Origin: Celeribacter ethanolicus
GTDB lineage: Bacteria > Pseudomonadota > Alphaproteobacteria > Rhodobacterales > Rhodobacteraceae
Reading direction: 5' to 3'
Assembly (NCBI RefSeq): GCF_001550095.1
Contig: NZ_LRUC01000024.1
Span: 1-46,108, forward strand
Length of the DNA: 46,108 nucleotides
How positions within the stretch are numbered: the first letter of the stretch is position 1; every line of letters begins with the position of its first letter. The position numbers and the translations under genes were made by a program. Under the pieces are notes generated by a model. The model saw nothing but the letters and a program-made list of their open reading frames with translations. It searched no databases and was not told the origin of the DNA. Positions 41,796 to 46,108 of the stretch are shown one piece after another.

Positions 41796-42671
41796 ATGAC
41801 CCTTTCGCCCATCGCCCGCATCCGCCGCTTCAACCGCGCCGTGACCACCGAAACCGGCGTGTTGGACCAGAGCTTTCTCGGCCGCGGCCGCCCGCTCGGC
41901 GCCGCCCGCGTGCTCAATGCCATCGGCCCCACGGGCCGCGCCGTCTCCGACATCCGCGCCTTCCTCGATCTCGACACCGGCCTTCTGTCGCGCCTGTTGC
42001 GTAGTCTTGAGGACGAAGGCCTCGCCTCCGTCACCGAAGACCCCGCCGACAAACGCCGCCGCATCGCGCACCTGACACCCGAGGGCCTGCGTGAATACGC
42101 CGCTTACGAAAGCCTCTCCGACACCCGCGCGCAGGCGCTTCTGGACCGTCATCCGCATCCCGAAGCGCTCCTCGCCGCCATGGACCTGATCGCCTCCGCA
42201 CTCGGCCGCGACCGGATCGAGATTGTGGAAAGCGATCCGCACAGCGCCCCCGCCATCTTTTGTCTCGAAAGCTACTACGCCGAACTGGCCGCGCGCTTCG
42301 CCATGGGCTTCGACCCCGCCAAAGCCGCCCGCCTCGACAGCGACGACATGCGCCCGCCGCGCGGCGTGTTCCTCGTGGCCTTGTCCGATGGGCTGCCCTC
42401 CGGCTGCGTCGGCCTCAAGGGCACAGATAAAGGCTACGCCGAAATCAAACGCCTCTGGGTCGCGCCGTCGGCGCGGGGACTGGGACTGGCAAAACGCCTG
42501 ATGTCAAAGGCCGAAAGCTACGCGCGAGAGATGGGCATCACCACGCTCAGGCTCGACACCAACTCCGCCCTCCCGGAAGCGGCGGGATTGTATCAGCGGT
42601 TGGGATGGAGTGAGATCGAGCGGTTCAACGACGATCCCTACCCGGATTTGTTTTTTGAGAAGCGGGTGTGA
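41796..42671 (+). CDS. MarR-GNAT fusion protein
   Basis: This 291-residue two-domain protein has an N-terminal MarR winged helix (DLDTGLLSRLLRSLEDEGL, then D-ADKRRRIAHLTPEG, about residues 50-90) and a C-terminal GNAT acetyltransferase (VGLKGTDKGYAEIKRLWVAP, then ARGLGLAKRLM acetyl-CoA loop and LYQRLGWSEIERFNDDP). The fusion may sense and acetylate a small molecule and adjust its own promoter. The ATG at 41796 is the first suitable start after the palindrome. Confidence 0.9.
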   Translation: MTLSPIARIRRFNRAVTTETGVLDQSFLGRGRPLGAARVLNAIGPTGRAVSDIRAFLDLDTGLLSRLLRSLEDEGLASVTEDPADKRRRIAHLTPEGLREYAAYESLSDTRAQALLDRHPHPEALLAAMDLIASALGRDRIEIVESDPHSAPAIFCLESYYAELAARFAMGFDPAKAARLDSDDMRPPRGVFLVALSDGLPSGCVGLKGTDKGYAEIKRLWVAPSARGLGLAKRLMSKAESYAREMGITTLRLDTNSALPEAAGLYQRLGWSEIERFNDDPYPDLFFEKRV

Positions 42672-42706
42672 GGCTGGAGCAGCAACCACGACCATCTAAT
42701 CACTTG

Positions 42707-43078
42707 TTACTTGCTCTTCAAAGCAGCCGCCAACAAGACAGCCAATGCCGCGACCCCAACCAAGCCTAAAGCAGCGTCCGGTGTATTAACCTCTTTCTTA
42801 GAAGCCACCATGACACCTTGTTCCCTAAGCTGGCGCACAGCATTTTCGTAAGTCTGAACAAGATCAACCAATGTCATGCTCAGCGCATTCGCCAAGCTTT
42901 GCAGCGCAACAAGATTGGCACTCGCCTCACCTCTTTCTAAGCGCGATAGCGACGCACGGCTCATGCCTGAATGTTCGGCGAGCTGCCCCTGCTCGAGTCC
43001 TCTTTGCTTGCGCAGCGTCACAAGCACCTGTCCAAAAACAGTATCAGCGACTGCAAAACGTTCACCACTACTTGACAT
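42707..43078 (-). CDS. XRE-family regulator with a C-terminal membrane segment
   Basis: This 123-residue protein has an XRE helix-turn-helix at about residues 17-72 (LRKQRGLEQGQLAEHSGMSR, then LSRLERGEAS), a short helix and a hydrophobic C-terminal segment (about 101-120, GLVGVAALAVLLAAAL) that could cross the membrane. It is divergent from the LRAT-like gene with a palindrome between them. Base composition is AT-richer than in the neighbours by eye, which suggests acquisition of this pair. Confidence 0.8.
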   Translation of the reverse strand: MSSSGERFAVADTVFGQVLVTLRKQRGLEQGQLAEHSGMSRASLSRLERGEASANLVALQSLANALSMTLVDLVQTYENAVRQLREQGVMVASKKEVNTPDAALGLVGVAALAVLLAAALKSK

Positions 43079-43093
43079 GAGAGATCCCTTCCG

Positions 43094-43118
43094 TATATTT
43101 CCGATTATCGTAAATATA
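43094..43118. promoter_or_regulatory. 25-bp near-perfect palindrome between XRE and LRAT-like genes
   Basis: TATATTT (43094-43100) pairs with AAATATA (43112-43118), and inside it CGAT (43102-43105) pairs with ATCG (43107-43110). Only one flanking base pair is mismatched. This is a likely XRE operator controlling both genes. Confidence 0.65.
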
Positions 43119-43157
43119 GCAATTCAGCTAATTTGTCAAAAAGGAGTATACTCAAAA

Positions 43158-43607
43158 ATGCTAGCTGGCACGATCATTAAAACACTTAAATTCCCCGTAA
43201 CCCACTACGGCATCTACATCGGGAATGGACAGGTTATTGATAATTCACCAAAACGCGGGGCCGTTGGGGTGACAACTATTTCAGACTTCAAGCGCGATGG
43301 CGTCTGTGAAATTGTGAATGCTCCGCCTTCTACTCAAGAAGGATCACGTCGATGCGGCCTAGCGCACCAAAGGATTGGTAAACCCTATCATCTTCTCCAG
43401 CAGAATTGTGAGCATTTCGTAACCGAAATCATGACTGGTACTGCCAAATCTACTCAAGTGGCTATTGCTGCCACAATCGGCATTGCAGCATTTACGCTCT
43501 CCAAGGGCGATCTACCTCAAAAAATGGCAACTTCTGCACTGGCGGCTTCTGGCGTTTTGTTGCTGATGAGCGCAATCAGCCCAACCCAAAGCCTAAAGAA
43601 GGTATAA
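43158..43607 (+). CDS. LRAT-like (NlpC/P60-superfamily) membrane-associated protein
   Basis: This 149-residue protein has the LRAT/H-box pattern: THYGIYIGNGQVIDN with His16, and QQNCEHFVTEI with Cys84 as the probable nucleophile. The family contains acyltransferases and thiol hydrolases acting on lipids or peptides. Two hydrophobic stretches follow (about residues 100-113 and 126-142), so it should sit at a membrane. The ATG at 43158 has AAAAGGAG at good spacing. Its partner is the divergent XRE gene. Substrate and role are unknown. Confidence 0.75.
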   Translation: MLAGTIIKTLKFPVTHYGIYIGNGQVIDNSPKRGAVGVTTISDFKRDGVCEIVNAPPSTQEGSRRCGLAHQRIGKPYHLLQQNCEHFVTEIMTGTAKSTQVAIAATIGIAAFTLSKGDLPQKMATSALAASGVLLLMSAISPTQSLKKV

Positions 43608-43611
43608 AGAG

Positions 43612-43654
43612 GAAGAGGGGACGATGACTCCCCCTTCCCATCCCCCCTCTTCCC
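43612..43654. terminator. Long-loop inverted repeat after the LRAT-like gene
   Basis: GGAAGAGGGG (43612-43621) is the exact complement of CCCCTCTTCC (43645-43654). It lies just after the stop of the LRAT-like gene and before ettA. There is no T-run, so termination is uncertain. Confidence 0.45.
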
Positions 43655-43699
43655 ACGCTAAACCACCGCCCAAACCATTCCCCCCAAAGGAGCCCCCAA

Positions 43700-45355
<1,656 letters not shown>

Positions 45356-45396
45356 GCGGGGGAATTTCCTTCAATCTTTTGAGTGAAACCACATGC

Positions 45397-45418
45397 AAAA
45401 GCGCCTTCGGGCGCTTTT
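45397..45418 (+). terminator. Intrinsic terminator with UUCG loop after ettA
   Basis: AAAAGCGCC-TTCG-GGCGCTTTT is a compact hairpin with a stable tetraloop and flanking A/T runs. It is a strong candidate for ending the ettA transcript. Confidence 0.9.
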
Positions 45419-45498
45419 GTCATGCGCGCGAGGCAGCGTATTTTCAAAGAAAATGCGCGTTCGCGCCCCGTGGAGCAGGAGCGGAATGGCCGCAGCAG

Positions 45499-45528
45499 AA
45501 GCGCCTGAAGTATAAGAAGTTTAGTCGA
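45499..45528 (+). pseudogene. Remnant of a second ettA C-terminus
   Basis: These 30 bases encode [10 protein letters not shown], identical to the last ten residues of EttA 140 bases upstream, but with different codons at several positions (for example AGTCGA for the final Ser-Arg instead of TCCCGC). The frame upstream has no clear ABC-F similarity. It looks like the leftover end of a diverged second copy and not a fresh duplication. Confidence 0.55.
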
Positions 45529-45599
45529 AGGGTAATCCCCCCGAAATTTAGGGGCGTTTGAAAGTAGAATTTTCTCGAAAGATAAAAGAGGAGATTCTG

Positions 45600-45866
45600 A
45601 TGAAGAAATCGAAATACAGCGACGCTCAGATCATGAGTATTTTGAAACAGGCCGAAGGCGGTGTGCCGGTTGCGGATCTGTGCCGTGAGCATGGGATGAG
45701 TTCGGCGAGCTTTTACAAATGGCGCTCGAAGTATGGCGGCATGGATGCGAGCCTGATGGCGCGGATGAAAGAGCTCGACGAGGAAAACAAGCGCCTCAAG
45801 CGCATGTATGCCGAGAAGAGCATGCAAAACGACCTGTTGAAGGAAGCGCTTGGAAAAAAGTGGTAA
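45600..45866 (+). CDS. IS3-family transposase OrfA
   Basis: This 88-residue protein has an N-terminal helix-turn-helix (YSDAQIMSILKQAEGGVPV, then CREHGMSSASFYKWRSKYGG) and a leucine-zipper-like helix (LDEENKRLKRMYAEKSMQND). It binds the element ends. GAGGAG precedes the ATG. It ends in GKKW right after a slippery A-run, so part of the ribosomes should continue into orfB. Confidence 0.92.
   Translation: MKKSKYSDAQIMSILKQAEGGVPVADLCREHGMSSASFYKWRSKYGGMDASLMARMKELDEENKRLKRMYAEKSMQNDLLKEALGKKW
45854..45860 (+). other. Slippery heptamer for -1 frameshift (A AAA AAG)
   Basis: The zero-frame codons GGA-AAA-AAG-TGG-TAA contain A-AAA-AAG. A slip back by one base before the stop at 45864 opens the frame VVRPSQRREMAEW that continues into OrfB. 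This is the classic IS3 way to make the OrfAB transposase. Confidence 0.75.
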
Positions 45867-45886
45867 GGCCGTCTCAACGCAGAGAG

Positions 45887-46108
45887 ATGGCCGAGTGGGC
45901 GGTTCGGCACCGGTCCGTCAGCATTGCTTTGGCCTGCCGAGCATTCAGCATCAGTGAGACGTGCTATCGATATCAGCCGACGCTCAGAGCTGAGAACGAG
46001 CTGATCGCCGATTGGCTTGTCGCGCTGACAACGGCCAAGAGGAGTTGGGGGTTTGGTCTGTGCTTTTTGCATCTGCGGAACGTCAAAGGTTTTGGCTGGA
46101 ACCACAAA
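45887..46108 (+). CDS. IS3-family transposase OrfB, partial
   Basis: The frame runs open to the window end. It starts at ATG 45887 if translated alone, or is entered by frameshift from orfA. It encodes the HTH_21-type region ending WGFGLCFLHLRNVKG-WNHK, which precedes the DDE integrase core. The catalytic residues lie outside the window, so intactness cannot be judged. Confidence 0.88.
   Translation, partial: MAEWAVRHRSVSIALACRAFSISETCYRYQPTLRAENELIADWLVALTTAKRSWGFGLCFLHLRNVKGFGWNHK

Larger units (their letters stand above)
45533..46108 (+). mobile_element. IS3-family element, right part outside the window
   Basis: The two transposase reading frames, the slippery A6G and an orfB of the IS3 pattern show an IS3-family insertion. 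The left border is not fixed: a TCCCCCCGAAATTTAGGGG stretch at about 45535-45553 could be part of the terminal repeat. The other end lies beyond 46108. Confidence 0.75.

Overview
This GC-rich window fits an alphaproteobacterium, most likely a Rhodobacteraceae (Roseobacter-type) chromosome. The evidence is a class I lysyl-tRNA synthetase, an NDUFS4-like complex I accessory protein, a CtrA-like response regulator and GTTAACC promoter motifs. Taxonomy is inferred from gene content and not from a marker phylogeny. Truncated insertion sequences lie at both ends: a decapitated IS1182-type transposase fused to the tail of an SDR gene on the left, and the start of an IS3-type element on the right.

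Layout. 1-3.1 kb: IS remnant, a small zinc-ribbon protein, and a hipBA toxin-antitoxin pair with its operator. 3.1-6.9 kb: a coiled-coil protein, a HAD-UbiA fusion overlapping gtrA, and a dihydrolipoamide-dehydrogenase-like flavoprotein. 7.0-11.7 kb: a four-gene BMP-type (nucleoside-like) ABC importer. 11.8-12.3 kb: a small exported protein. 12.3-24.0 kb: a vitamin B6/pyridine catabolic locus. 24.1-31.5 kb: tRNA-Arg, complex I accessory subunit, uvrB, a membrane-anchored NYN RNase, an exported rhodanese with a monooxygenase-fold partner, a CtrA-like regulator, a double PilJ-domain protein and a HugZ-like protein. 31.5-42.7 kb: a large beta-helix protein, CHAD protein, lysK, TerB, an AMP-binding enzyme, an outer-membrane barrel, DacB, NadD and a MarR-GNAT fusion. 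42.7-45.4 kb: an AT-richer divergent XRE/LRAT-like membrane module, then ettA. 45.5 kb to the end: an ettA tail remnant and the IS3 element.

The most interesting region is 12.5-24.0 kb. A rightward, tightly overlapping operon encodes an HpaB-type flavin monooxygenase, a SnoaL-like protein, two amidase-signature hydrolases, an AbrB-type membrane protein, an HpaC-type flavin reductase and a NicX-like 2,5-dihydroxypyridine dioxygenase. It faces a pyridoxamine-pyruvate aminotransferase gene, which is divergent from a FadR-type regulator and a pyridoxine 4-oxidase. The two entry enzymes are those of classical B6 catabolism, yet the classical ring-opening genes are absent and NicX-type chemistry takes their place. 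Both control regions carry clusters of the same GCAACCA/TTGGTTGC motif, which ties the two blocks into one probable regulon. I propose that this is an alternative route for opening the vitamin B6 ring. That is inference and has not been tested.
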